The notes: generated from the letters alone by a model not told the origin. Numbered from the stretch's first letter, positions 48,536-60,458 are shown. The stretch: DNA of 64,000 nt from Morinoia aosen (GCA_030386875.1 CM059560.1:33102183-33166182); one strand, 5' to 3'. Program-made: numbers and translations.

Positions 48536-49567
48536 ATGGCTTCCAACATGGCTCATAAGCAACCAAATGAGTGCCCTGCCAATGAGCCAGCCGCTTCACT
48601 GTCGCCTGAACGGTTTAGCATCACAGGAGAACTGATAGACACTGAAAAACCTTTGGCTTTGTCAAAGCGACAAAGGAAAAAATTAGAAAAGAAAGAGAGA
48701 TGGCTTGCTACCAAAGATGAGAGGAAACAAAAAGAGAGGGAAAAACTGAAACAGAAAAGGATTGCAAAACGAGAAGCAGGTGAAGATCTTGGACCATCTA
48801 GAAAGTTACTCAAGCTAAGCACCATGGCGACCAGTTTGTGTAGCCAACGCATTGCTTTGGACATGGACTTTGAGAACTTCATGAATGAAAGGGACCAGTG
48901 CAAAGCTGTGAAGCAGTTACACAGGTGCTATAGCAGCAACAGGAGAGCAAGCAACCCTGTACAGTTGTACATTGTATCTCTGAAAGGATCCTGCTTGAAA
49001 ATAATTGAAAAGAACAATGGGTACCAGAACTGGGATGTGCACTTTCGCTCCGAATCTTACTTAGACGTCTTTCCGAAGAATGACATAGTTTATCTGAGTA
49101 GCGAGTCGGAAAATGTAATCGAGGAACTGGATGAAAGCAAGGTGTACATCATAGGGGGACTTGTGGACCACAATAACCACAAGGGTCTGTGCCACCGCCT
49201 TGCTTCAGAGAAAGGAGTCGCTCATGCCAGGCTGCCCATTGATGAGTACATGCAGATGAAGACGAGAAAAGTTTTAACAATTGACCATGTTTTCCAAATT
49301 TTGTTAGCTGTTACTGAAGGAAAAACATGGAAGGATGCGTTTTTAACCGTGATACCTGCCAGGAAAGGAGCGACTGCTATTGACGTTCATGAAAACTCTA
49401 GCCTATTAATACAAGACAGTGATGCCATCAACGACCGAACTGTCGACTGTAGTTCAAAAATACTGGATGAAGATAATAATTTATTAGCTGACAGTAGTTT
49501 CTGCAAAGAATCTAACGAGTCAATTGTCATAGGTAGCAATTCTTGTCCTTCCAATGGTAATAGCTAG
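48536..49567 (+). CDS. TRMT10A: tRNA (guanine-N1)-methyltransferase, TRMT10A type
   Basis: This host enzyme transfers a methyl group from S-adenosylmethionine to N1 of guanosine at tRNA position 9. It is 343 residues, close to the usual 330-345. A Lys/Arg-rich N-terminal helix at about 43-90 (SKRQRKKLEKKERWLATKDE) binds tRNA. The SPOUT domain spans about 105-285: RIALDMDFENFMNERD, CKAVKQLHRCYSSNRR, YLSSESENVIEELDE, YIIGGLVDHNNHKGLC with the conserved Asp, and RLPIDEYMQMKTRKVLTIDH. I start at ATG 48536 because the open frame upstream crosses a splice acceptor (CTTTACTTGTTGCAG, ending 48517). The whole coding sequence is then one exon. The C-terminus (after 290) is variable and acidic. A, rather than B or C, is judged from length and lack of a mitochondrial leader. 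Confidence 0.93.
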   Translation: MASNMAHKQPNECPANEPAASLSPERFSITGELIDTEKPLALSKRQRKKLEKKERWLATKDERKQKEREKLKQKRIAKREAGEDLGPSRKLLKLSTMATSLCSQRIALDMDFENFMNERDQCKAVKQLHRCYSSNRRASNPVQLYIVSLKGSCLKIIEKNNGYQNWDVHFRSESYLDVFPKNDIVYLSSESENVIEELDESKVYIIGGLVDHNNHKGLCHRLASEKGVAHARLPIDEYMQMKTRKVLTIDHVFQILLAVTEGKTWKDAFLTVIPARKGATAIDVHENSSLLIQDSDAINDRTVDCSSKILDEDNNLLADSSFCKESNESIVIGSNSCPSNGNS

Positions 49568-51729
49568 CTGACATGTAACATAATTCGTCCGTATCAAACT
49601 GCACTATTAATCAAAATATTTTGTATTTTTGAGGAGGGAAGTTTTGTTTAGGATTTATGTTCTACAGGAAGTTAGTCTTATTTAGATGACAAGCTTGAGC
49701 GTCGTTGTTATCACCTTTTTATTTGTGTTTATTGGTCCTGTTTCATTAGATGGTACACTAATATGACTCCAATTTTACTCCTTGATGATTCAGGAGTGCC
49801 CTACATATTTAGATCGGGGCGTCGGGGGATTTTCAAGCCTCGACGCTTCTGGAAGGCATCCTGAGCTCTTTTCTCACGTTCTTGCAGTTCTCAATATGTA
49901 TTGAGGTTTTGAGATTTGTTAAGGGTGTCTTAAGAGCCTCACACCAGAATTGCCAGCCGTTGTGAGCTTGCATTCCCGGTCTAGAAGCGGTGATGTATCG
50001 CGCTGCAGCGGGGCGCTCGCTTGTCAGCTACACCTCTGCTATTCGCTCCGAGTTCATCTTCCTTCAAGCCCTTGCCACTTCTGCTGAATCTCAATGAGAG
50101 TAATGAAAGAAATGGAGAAGTATTTTAAAAGCATTTACTCCGGAGAATTGGAGAAATCTGGGTTAAACTACAATTTTCTCTGTGAATGCTTTTTAAATAA
50201 AAACGGAGCAAATGTTTTTAAAATTCTTATCCATTTCTTTCATTGTCAATTTGCTTCGCAAAAAAGATTTTCAATGAGAGTACTTTTGTGTTGGAACCTA
50301 TTGCAGTCTTCTCCTGAACCGATCTATTTCCGACTTGTGCGCTATTTGTAGGGGTGCAGCGAAAAACCTACCCTAAGAATATAATCTTACAAAAAACACC
50401 ATTGTATTGTTTTCGTGTTTTGTGGATATTTAAGCTCAGACTGACTTTATTTTATGTTCAATTGTAGTAGGGGAAGCACTAGGTTGGGAGAGAATTAATG
50501 ACTGTAAATCTTCATTTTATGATGCGTAATGATGCTCAACATATATGTATACCTATGCATATCAAGAAAGAAGTGCACATCCTGGTCAATTACAGTGGAT
50601 AAAAAATCATTTTTCATCTCTTGAAGAAAATGTATACACACCATTTCCCGAACAGATTTCGTTTAAGTTGCTCTTTAAGAAAATAGGGTCCCCAGTGGTG
50701 AACGTTGAGGATCAGAGCCCGCCTTGCTGCAATGTTACCAACACACTGTGCGCTTCAGTGAACTCAGTGAGAAAAAATAATTCTTGTATGCTGCATCAAA
50801 GTGAACATATTCTTTCCCAGCCACTTTGATGCGATGCAGCTCGTCTTCTAGTCATGTGAATAGGTTATGCTACGCTTACAGTGCGAGAAAATACTCGGGT
50901 GTTTACTCTGATACTATCGGAAATATTGGTGAGGTGTGTGGCTGCAGCCCTGCAGTAACAAATATGGCCTTCGACAAACATGAATGTGCAGCTGCCATGA
51001 ACGCTGTCTTACCTCGCCCACCAAGAAAGCCGGGTGTCGAGCCCCTAGATAGGTTACTGTTTGCATTGACCAAGATTCAAATGCGGAAAGGGTTATAAGA
51101 GTCAACCATAATGTTAATACACAGCCAGCACAAACTTTATTCCTCAAAATATCGCTGTGAAGGATCCAACAACAGCTATGTAAGAAAGGGATTTTTTGCT
51201 TGACGTGCCGCCTATGGACCACCTGCTCACCTAAGTTATGTTTGAAAAACTGCTTCATTTTTGTTGAAAATATTAAGATTGTCATCAAAGAAGTGCCTGA
51301 AGGTGATGTTCTGAGACTGTGACTAAAACAGATCCATGTGTATTGGGCAGGAGCTGTTTCTAAATGTGCTGTCGTCCTAGTGATGCGTCTAAATAAGACT
51401 CGCAGTACCTTAGAATGGTACAACATCCAGACAGACAATGCGATAGTGTTGGGGGCCTTTAGTGATAACAAGAGTGGAAATAGACTTTGGATAAGATTTA
51501 TTTCCTCCAGATGGCGCGTACACAACTTTTTTACAATCTGTATGCAGTTATAATCTTTTTTTATGCGTAATTTAAAGTATATTATGCTGTTTATCAACTA
51601 AGTACTCTTTGTCATTTTATAGTGATTCAAGTAAAGTTGACTTTGAAGGTATAGTTTCATTTCGTGTTTCTTCGCCACTTCGAGAAAAGTGATCAGCTTC
51701 GTCATCATTTCTCAAGTGTTATTGCTTAA
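49568..51729. other. TRMT10A 3' flank; no recognised gene
   Basis: This presumably begins with the 3' UTR. Short frames at 50545-50829 and 50826-51098 (+) have no domain I recognise and no supporting splice structure. No poly-A signal close to the stop stands out. Confidence 0.45.
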
Positions 51730-51915
51730 CAGTAGTCCCTGTTATTCGTAGAGTATTGTACCGTGAAGAGTGAGTTGTTGACAATACTGGGAGGGTTTTA
51801 CAAATTCAATTAGATGTTGAATAAAAACGGTAAATATGCTGTCCCTACTTCGCCGAACTTCAGTTATCGCGGCCGGTCTCGGAACCGACCAACCGTGGTA
51901 AGCGAGGGATTACTG
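51730..51915. mobile_element. Short pogo/Tigger-like MITE (tentative)
   Basis: CAGTAGTCCCTGTTATTCG at the left and CGTGGTAAGCGAGGGATTACTG-type sequence at the right (its complement starts CAGTAATCCCTCGCTTACCA) are imperfect inverted termini of pogo/Tigger style, about 186 bp apart. The expected TA duplication is not intact, and there is no coding content. Confidence 0.4.
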
Positions 51916-53904
51916 ATTTTAAAATTTTGTGCAATCCACTTGAACTTACTATCATAAAGAGACCCTGTTTCAGAGATTTTTTTTGCCTACTTCGTTGTGT
52001 ACTTTATAGTCGTCACTTAGTCCAATGCGAAATTAATCACGCTTTTAGAGTAATCTCTTCTTTGGCAGATTTTATTTCCTCTTGTTTTTGCCATTCCTGA
52101 ATTTTTAAAGCCTAAGGAGAAAAAGATGGAGTGACCCTGGGATTGTTGAGCTCTATGGAGAGCACGTTGCCCATGTTTGGGAGACGTGACGCATCCTAAC
52201 GCGATATGTGCCGCCGGTGCACACGGAGGAACTTTTGTTGATATTTCGACTGACCGACCAATGGTCACCAACTCAAGCTTCATAAATACTTGAAGCTAAA
52301 TTAAGGCACGGTCCAGTTATAAATTGCAATTTTCACAATTGCCTACTAAAATTTACTTTAAATTTGAGTTGAATATTGAACTTTATTCTAACCTATCACG
52401 GGTAACGTGTTAGACTCCTGGGTACTCGTTTCATACATATAAGTCACGTGGGAAAGTATGGGAAGTTTTTGCGCTCTCCGACGGTGAGTAACCTCGAGCT
52501 GCCAATGTGACGCATCAGACCTATGACCCTTCACCACTAGGCCGTGGTGATGAAAGTAATCTCATTTTCACTTTCGGCCCAGGAAAGAGCGAGTCCCGTG
52601 AAGCTAAGTGATAGTCAAGTTAATTGATAATAAAATAAAATCTAAATTTTTCATGATAATACGATGGCAAAGTTGAAGATTTGACCGTGGAAGATTATTT
52701 CATATAAAAATGAAGTTTAAATTGATGCGGTATGTATATATTTGTATAGAAAATTTAAAAGTCTGTGACTGAAGTTGTTAAGTGGGTTTATAACTATTAT
52801 AATCTCTCTTAAGTTAGGAATTGAAAAATCATGGAATGTTGAACAAAGACACAGTGATAATTAGCAGTGCGAGGGATCAGAATTTTTTTTTAAATTAGGC
52901 CTCTGCTCAAGTTTGATTTTGCCTATGCAATTGCATATAGCGTGCATCGCAAGAAAACAATTGAAACTCTAAACCAGTAAACTAACAATTAACGGACTCG
53001 TAGTGAATTTGGGATGAACCAGATCAATCCATTTCCTCGGGCTGAAATTCATTCATCAAAAGAAAAGAAAACTCGATCCTACAGTTAGTGTTTTCTCCCT
53101 TGATTGGAATGCTAGTCTGTACGTAGGAATAAAAATATATTTCTGAATGTCAACCTCGCTGCTTTAGACGCAGGATTATTTTAATCCACCCGTTTTTCTT
53201 CAAACAAATTGCTTATACCGCAAGTCACTGAGCTTGTATTTCACTGCAAGTGTGCACCAAAAAGAGTAATCTCAACTGTACATTGTCACGATAATTGTGT
53301 TTTCATTTATAATTATAGTTGCATAAATCATCAAATCTAGATTAAGCAACATTAGGGATACATTGCCCTCAATGATTTTTTTCGAATAGTGACGCATGTG
53401 TGTGTATCTTATGAGTGTATTTCACTTATTTTAAGATATTTTAAAAACTAATGATGTTTTGTACCTTCTTTATTGTAAATAAATTGTTTTTCTTTTCTTT
53501 TCTTTTCTCTTCTTTTATTCGGTAGTACTTGGATATGTGTGTCTCTTCGAAAAATATCCCTACACCAGATATATAACTGCTTAAAATGCTTGCCCGTGGG
53601 ACCTATGGTTAATTATTACTATTCTTTATGATAATTAGATATTGAGATTATATTTTTATATGAATAAAAGTGTTTTCATGTGACGTTCTCACCTAAACTT
53701 GCAACTCCCTGAATCGTAAAGTTCCATCTTAAGGGTAAATGCCTGTTTTTGGGGTAATCTTGCTAATATAAAGGTTAAATTTAGATCAAAATATTCTCAA
53801 TTTCGAATTTTGAACGTTTTCAATTCATGCTTTTAACCATTTGGCCCTGTAAGAGGCATAGAGTAAGAAATAGCCTTAGGCTAGTTAGATTCGTCTATCC
53901 TACG
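51916..53904. other. Intergenic; AT-rich
   Basis: No gene is seen. The stretch includes a degenerate tRNA-like element near 52440-52565, a (TTTTC)n pyrimidine run at about 53489-53516, and otherwise unremarkable AT-rich DNA. Confidence 0.5.
52440..52565 (-). mobile_element. Degenerate tRNA-like SINE head (tentative)
   Basis: The minus strand reads CACGGCCTAGTGGTGAAGGG near 52548, which resembles a pol III A box (TGGCNNAGTGG), and GAGGTTACTCACC near 52492, a weak B box. The spacing of about 45 bases fits a tRNA promoter. No cloverleaf closes, so it is at best an old SINE fragment. Confidence 0.35.
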
Positions 53905-54551
53905 TTATGGGAACTGGCGCCCCAGCGGAAGTAGAGCGTGTACCCCCTGCCCTTATGTGTGCCACTTGATCGTACTTAAGCGTTTACAACCCGGGCATAG
54001 GCTCACTTCGTTCGCGTCTTCCGCGCTACCACCTCCTGTCCGCCTCCGCCTGTAGCAGTAAAACGAAGCACGAGAAGAGCGTTTTCCTGTCCCACTAGCA
54101 GACAACAACCCGGTGGGTCCAACTGCGGAGCCACATTTAGTGGCCAGTATAAATAAGCGGCTACCGAAGTGCACAGGAGACAATAAGAAGATACAATTAA
54201 AAAATCAAGAAGATATAGTATTCGACGAGAAACCTACGGAAGATTGTAAAGAAGTAAAGAAGATCTGGTGACTACAGCATGTCAACACGGAAGGGAAGAA
54301 TGACTAAAGAACAATCAAGAGTACTCCCGAGAAGAAGTTATGGGAGCGAAGAATCCCTGCAACGAAGTCAGAAGAACTACCTCGCAACGTATTGAAACAA
54401 TGGAACAACAGTGTCGTCTACAACGACTACAGAGTTACGTGGTGTTTTGGGCGACTACAGCGACGTTATCTTCGTGCTGCGGACAAGGTAGTAACGGTGC
54501 ATCGCCTACAACGACTGCGGAGAGCGTGCGGCAACTAAAACTACAATTTAA
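53905..54551 (+). promoter_or_regulatory. TATA promoter and leader with splice donor; LTR-like
   Basis: A GC-rich block (GGAACTGGCGCCCCAGCGGA near 53910) is followed by TATAAATA at 54148-54155. About 30 bases later comes an A/G-rich leader, and then a strong donor AATTTAAG|GTAAGTACAG (junction about 54551). This could be a Gypsy-type LTR with its leader or a host promoter with first exon. Frames within the leader (for example ATG at 54279 giving about 39 codons) match nothing known. Confidence 0.35.
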
Positions 54552-55995
54552 GGTAAGTACAGCAGCAACAATAAATTTGTTACAATACCGTTGCAGCCTA
54601 GTTATTCGTTGCGCGTGAGGTAGACAGCGTGCAGCAACGGAGGTAGAGTTTTTACCAGAAGTTTTTTTGCATTAGCCAGTGCGCGTAGATTTCAAGGCCA
54701 AACCGAGGCTGACCGTACGGAGGCACATTAGGTACCTCAGCAGGCTCAGCTATAGACTTCTGTCTTTCGTGCTCACTTCACTTCTTTCAATTTCCATGCC
54801 GTCTTTGCTACCTCTTCTTTGATTTTTCTTCCTTTTCAACTTGCCTGTTTCATGCGCAAGGTTTTCAGTGTGGGAAGACACCTCATGCATTGATTATGAG
54901 TTTACTTCGTACATATACTCGTATTATGGTTCCTTCTCTCCGCTCTCTCGAAATTGCCTTTTATGTAACTAGGGAGACTTAAAGTAACTATTAACTGATA
55001 ATAATGTCCACACGTATTACGAATAAAATTTATGTGACTGAGAGAACTTTCAAGTACATCATAGGTCTATATATATATATGAAATTTGAATTTCAGATAG
55101 GCAGGTATAATAAATGCTACTTTGTGATCGCCTATCGGGCAAACGTTAAAAGCTTTAGCCGGCATTCATGTAATAAACACCTAGAACGCATTTAATTTTA
55201 AGACTTGTAATTTGCTCTCCACTATCATTTAGGCAAGTTTTTTATGCCGCAGAGCAGCTTCCACTGACCGACTTACCTATTGCATTCATCAATATTCTTA
55301 GTTAAGTATCATTTTTTATCTTCTGCGTATGGGACAAATTAGTGAGGCCAGCGCTCCCCATATTTGAGGCAGTGGCGAGGCCCTTCTCACTTCCCCGTTT
55401 TAAGCTATGACTTGTATAGGAACAATTAAATGCACTATTAACCAGCATATGAACCGAATTATCAGAAGGTTAAGAACATATTGAGATTTCCGGATTCTTC
55501 GTTCGTAATTGCCCGCAAAGAGCTTGCAGTTTGGTGAAAAAATCTACAAGACCAAAATGGAAACAATCCTGGGTCGTTCTGGTTCAAAATCTGATGCTTC
55601 ACTCTCCCCCCCCCCCCCCCTCCCCCCCCTCCCCACGATGAAATGTAGCTTTGACAATTCGAATGCAACGTCGCATGCCAATCAGGGCAAATGGACGTAT
55701 TTGTAATGTATATTTTCTTATGCACGTGCTAATTATATTCAAATCAACATTATTTGGCTGTTGTTTTCTTACATATGCTAACAAATAATATGTTTGAGTT
55801 AATATGGTTTTCCTATATTTAATTTGACACTTTTTATAATATAGGATCCTATCAGGCAAACATAGCTAATGTGTCTACTCCATGGAGCTAGCGCCCCCAG
55901 GGAAAATAAGCGAGGTTTCGAGCTAAAGGTTAGGGAGCTCTACCTTTTGTTGAAGAAGAATAGTTCTTTTCGTTGAGGCTAGGTTTAAGCTCATG
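54552..55995. other. Intergenic; poly-C run
   Basis: No gene is seen. A C-rich run (with single T breaks) lies at 55608-55633. The block at 54775-54840 belongs to the dispersed repeat also seen at 43500 and 57085. Confidence 0.5.
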
Positions 55996-57067
55996 AATGT
56001 GCAGTGCTTCTATTATTTTAATATGTTCTTTTTTTACAACATTGTACCAAATTTTAGTGTTAGAGCACTAAAATTTGAGGGCAAACAACCATGATCAATA
56101 CGGAAATGATTGAAAATGGAACCTTGATATTTGTGTGCAGTTAATCTTTGTTTCAGGGTCATCCTAGTCATACCAATGTAACACTTATTGAGATACTTAC
56201 ATTCTCTCCTCTTACACTTGAACCAATATATCACATTGGCTCTGTCTAGGTGGCTGACCCGTGATTTAGAAATATTATTTCTTACAAGGAGATCACTAAT
56301 TTTGAGAATTTTATAGTACACACGAACTTGAATTGTCATCTCTGGATCTGTGGGTTTCACGAAAGTTTTGATAATATTTTTAAACACACGTTCGTCTATT
56401 TTGTTATTGTTATGCATTTTATTTTCATAAAATTCACTTATATTCCGCTGGTTGGGTCTCGGATTATGGTCACTATTCAAAATTCAGTGGACAAATTTAC
56501 CTATAGTTTTATCAATAAGAGTATTGGGGAAATTGTTATTAACCAGCAACCGATTGACTGGAAGCATTTCTGAATGAAAACTAACCCAGTTGCTGCACAC
56601 TTTATAAGCTCGATTCAATAAGATATGAATGACACCTTCTTTGTACACTTGCGGTGCACCACAATCATAGTTTATGGTTTCACCAGCATGCGATGGCTTA
56701 ACATACACAGATCTCAGAAAGGCACCCTGCGAAGCTTCAACTAAAAATATCCAGAAATGGCAACTTACCACTTACACTCAGCTCGTACTTGAAACACAAC
56801 ACGGAATTAGTGGTCATGAAATTCCTAAACATCTCCAACTGCTCTACGGTTTCGGTTTCAACAAAAAATATCATCCACGTATCTGCCGTACAAAATCGGC
56901 TTAACTGGCATAGAGTTCAACACCAGGTTTTCTACGTAGGACATGTTAAAGTTAGCAAATGTAGGCTTAAAGGGGAACCAGAAACAAAGATTTGTACTTT
57001 AATACTAAAATTTTGTACAATGTTGTAAAAAATAACATATTCAAATAATAGAAGCACTGCACATTAA
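55996..57067 (-). mobile_element. Penelope-like element, 5'-truncated, with inverted terminal copies
   Basis: Minus-strand protein fragments give the RT C-terminal part, the linker domain and a GIY-YIG endonuclease, the order unique to Penelope-like elements. The ends are inverted repeats of about 65 bp: ATGTGCAGTGCTTCTATTAT at 55996 and its complement ending at 57067, each followed inward by ATATGTT...TTTACAACATTGTAC. Inverted partial copies of this kind are a recurrent feature of Penelope insertions. Confidence 0.85.
56034..56990 (-). pseudogene. Penelope RT plus GIY-YIG endonuclease, broken
   Basis: Near 56900 the RT active-site region reads PILYGRYVDDIF. A one-base change in a T run then shifts frame to ETETVEQLEMFRNFMTTNSV and GKLPFLDI. 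The frame 56484-56771 holds the linker (RSVYVKPSHAGETINYDCGA, ILLNRAYKVCSNW). The frame 56034-56480 holds the nuclease (ANVIYWFKCKRRECKYLNKC, then YIGMTRMTLKQRLTAHK, with the Arg and a later HFRIDHGC). A stop or frameshift separates each part, and the N-terminal RT is missing, so it is inactive. Confidence 0.85.
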
Positions 57068-57586
57068 TAGTTCTTTTTGTTTTGAATGAGCTATTTTTTT
57101 CAGTTCACTGCTGTACTGATTTTCAGCACCTACCACCGAATTCTTCAAGTTTTTGCTTGTTTCTGATTTCTCAATTTACTATTTTTATGTACCTTGTGCA
57201 TAGATTTCACGTTCCCTTCAATTCTATTTTAATATATTATACAGAATCTTTGAAAACATTATGCTCAATAAGTTTTACCCCAAGTATTTGAATATCTACA
57301 GAACTAAATTCCTGAATACTATAAGTTTTACTAGAATGTTTATTGTTATCATACTGCGTAGATACTTTAACTTTTCGATTCGGACGTTTAATCTGATGTC
57401 TCAATGTAAAACAATTTGGAACTTCTATGAGCAATAGGCTAGAAATGATAACTAAGTAAAAGTTACAATCATTTTGGCAGGGGCAAATCGCTTTCCGGAG
57501 CACAGTAGTTCAAAAGGGCACTTTGATGTATTGCGTCAAGATGCTCTGGGAGGCAAGGGGACTGGTTACTGTATGGTATATTTATA
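57068..57586. other. Intergenic; dispersed repeat copy
   Basis: 57085-57205 resembles 43500-43650 (TTCACTGCTGTACTGATTTT, CACCTACCACC). No gene is recognised. A minus-strand frame at 57237-57503 has no known domain. Confidence 0.4.
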
Positions 57587-57736
57587 CAGGGTGTTTTTTA
57601 ATATAGGACCCGTAAAATCTTTAATAACTTTTTATACAATGAACGGGTTTGATACAATGAACAAAATGGCAATAGAATCCTGAGATTTATATTTTTGGAG
57701 TAATTTTTTAAGGTGACGTTCTCCATGTGGCATCCA

Positions 57737-59442
57737 TTTTATGTTTAGATGGTCGGGGTAGACTTTACGATAATGCTCCAACCACCAAAACGTAAATAAT
57801 CTCGAGAAGTATGTTTAAGATCACGATAACGAGAGGGGAATGACAACAATAGTGGGACTCAGCTTATAGATCTTTATTGGAAGAAGCCGGGAGGACCGAT
57901 GCGTGCTTGATTCTGAAGAGCCTGACTGAGAGGGTGCAGTCCGTGCAGGCGAAGGCTCCGGCGAGTGACGAAGTTGACAGGGTGTGCGTGTGTGTGTTTG
58001 TGGAAATCACTTTCAGAGTGCGGGCAAATTAGCAAGCCAGAGAAATCAGTGGGATTTCGGAATAAGCTCTAAATCTGCTTAATTTGAGCAGGCGAATGAA
58101 AATCAATTTGAGACGTGATTGATGTTGGCAATCGATCTTAATTGGTTTTGAAATTTAAGATCATTACACGCTGAAGACTAGTGTCCGTGGTTGGAGCAGT
58201 TTAATATTTAGCCAGTAATTAGATAATATACCAGGCTGAAAACAGCTCGAAACCGAGGTGAATGCAAGGTAAATACAGACCAGGTAAAAGTCCGGCTCAT
58301 GTTAGAACTAAGACAAAGTAAATGGTGAAACTCTAGGCTGAGTTTAAAAAGTATAGCTCAAGGCGACTGAAGGCTCAGTTGAATGTAAGGCTCGAGGCCC
58401 AGGGATAATGTGTTGTGGCGTTTGTTGACGTCGAAGAATCTGGAATATTCGAAGACGCTGAATGATACATTCCCGGAGAGGCACCAAGGAAATCCACACA
58501 ACTGTCATCCCTAGCATTGCAACGGTAAATTCCCATTACGGAGAAACCCTGAGTTTTCCTACAGATTTAACTCGAGCTATTTATTGCTCTTTTGTTAAGC
58601 TCATGAAGAATAAGGATAGATTTAACAAGCTGGCAATAGCTGTTTCTCTAATGCTCTTGATTTAAAATATAAGCATGGTAGTTACAAGAATTTTGATTTT
58701 TAAGGGTCATAATTGTTATTCATATTATGAGAACTACATGTGATTTAAGCGCACGATCGGCGATCCAATTTAAGCACACGATCAATAATAAAATGAATGA
58801 ATATTAATGAATCCCGTAATTTATGATATGCCCGCACGAAAACCAACAGGCAGTCCTACACTGTCCACATGCCAATAATACTGAAAACACTGTAAGTATA
58901 TACTTGCAGTGGAATGAAATATTTGAACATATAAATTGTAACTTTGAACATACAAATGAACATGACACACACCATTCACTCTACGCCATCTTTGAGAACA
59001 CTTCAGAATATGCCATGCAATTCGCACGAAATATCTACGAACAATTTGCACATCTTTAAATAACACAGCACTGATAAAAATCACTTAGAACTTAAACACG
59101 ATGAGAGAAGAAAAACACAATATCTTCTAAGCAAGATTTGCTCTAAATTAAACACTTATTTTCACTTACGAGACGCTGAACCACACAAGCTAACACGCGA
59201 GTAAGGAATGACAGTCCGACAATGGCGTCGGCTGCGGTGTTGCCATCACAACGACTTAAAACTCGAACATTGTCGATGGTATATTCATTTTTGTACTTTT
59301 GCACAAAAACTTTTAAGATTACTAATTATAAGTAGAAAATTATTAATAATAATGTGAAGTAAGATTTTTAATGCCAATAATTATGCTATTTAAATGTTAA
59401 TGAGAATTTCACTGAATTTATACATTTTTGTAGCTAATGCTA
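57737..59442 (-). mobile_element. Insertion in mariner copy 2, LTR-like content
   Basis: CATCCA occurs on both sides (57731-57736 and 59443-59448) where copy 1 has one such site, so about 1.7 kb is inserted with a 6-bp duplication. On the minus strand CCAATAAAGATCTATAAGCT (near 57880) looks like a poly-A signal region of an LTR, followed by GTTTTGGTGGTTGGAGCATT, which could be a primer-binding junction. No protein is recognisable. Identity is uncertain. Confidence 0.4.
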
Positions 59443-59510
59443 CATCCACTCGACTGCAAGCACTATTGGGCGCGTGTTCGCATGCTTCTCATTGCAGCAC
59501 TGGTGAGGGT

Positions 59511-60077
59511 GTTGTAGTGTTCTCCCTCAGGCTACTTAACGCTCCGGGTAGACTATGAATATCTAAGAACTTAGAATAGCAATGCCCGAAGCGAGTGCCT
59601 GAGGTACCAACGAACTTGACAGGGTAAGAAAACACAACTGGAATAAATGCTGTTCAATTTGGAATATCGCCGAAAGTGATAGCACACGAGGAAAAGATTG
59701 CTGTTATGTATTAACGAACCAAGAGACGTCTTGGAGGACCATCAGGCGATGTTAAGTGGCTGCACGGATGGCGGTAGAGTGACTATAGAAACAATACAGT
59801 GGTAGAGGCAGTAGAGACTGTTGCTGGCGGAACATATTCGGTGAGGGTTGTGAAGATCAGGGCCACTGGAGGAAAACTGACTCAGCTCTTTCTTCACCTC
59901 CTTATATAGGGCCTGATGAGGTGGTAACGCGCTGAGCACGCATTCCGATTGGTTGATGGTTGAGTGCCGCTTAGGCCAATTCGAAAGCTGCCTCGAAGCC
60001 CGCGGTTACATGAGGTGGCGGCTGGTCGCTCGAAGCTCGTGTGGTGGTGTACAATCGAAAGGCTTGTTGAGACCCGC
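59511..60077 (+). mobile_element. Probable solo LTR in mariner copy 2
   Basis: The segment starts TGTAGTGTTCTCCCTCAGGC at 59512 and ends CCCGCACA, so it has TG...CA termini. It is flanked by a short duplication (GTG, possibly RGTG). Copy 1 of the mariner has GAGAGTGGGACC intact here, confirming a 567-bp insertion. A TATA box (TTATATAGGG, 59901-59910) lies in the second half. The start resembles the LTR-like arms at 14309 and 21427. Confidence 0.6.
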
Positions 60078-60458
60078 ACAGTGGGACCGATCAATCTTAT
60101 TTCTGAGATGATCTGTAAATAACTTTCTTTGACGGAGAACTTCTCAGGTTGTACTTGCTCTTGAAACTTTGCTAGGCTAAAACAATTATCCTTCCATTAG
60201 AGAAGTATGCAGAGCTTATTAAAGCTTGTGGTACCTCTGTTCAGTTCGTCATCAAGTTCGTTTGTTCAGTTCGTTTCAAACCAGGATGAATTTTACTGTG
60301 TTCCCTGATTCTTATTTTGACTGTTGCATCATGTATATGTAGGTAACAAATAAAAGATATAAACCTCATGATTCTACAGCCGTTTTATCGTCAAAAATTC
60401 GTTCATTGTGTCAAAAGTTATTAAAAACTTTTCGGGTCCCATATTTAAAAGCATCTTG

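Larger units (their letters stand above)
57587..60458 (-). mobile_element. Mariner-like element copy 2, internally deleted and twice interrupted
   Basis: The left end TA|CAGGGTGTTTTTTAATATAG and the right end (GGGTCCCATATTTAAAAGCATCTTG) match copy 1 at 47016-48415. Mariner sequence is present only at 57587-57736, 59443-59510 and 60078-60458. Comparison with copy 1 shows an internal deletion of about 810 bp joining TTTCTGAGATGAT directly to CTGTAAAT (60112-60115), removing nearly all the transposase. The two gaps are insertions described separately. The right-hand TA has changed to TG. Confidence 0.85.

Noticed and set aside
50545-51098. Frames of 90-94 codons downstream of TRMT10A
   Set aside because: No similarity that I recognise, no repeats and no conserved context. 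Length is within chance for this composition.
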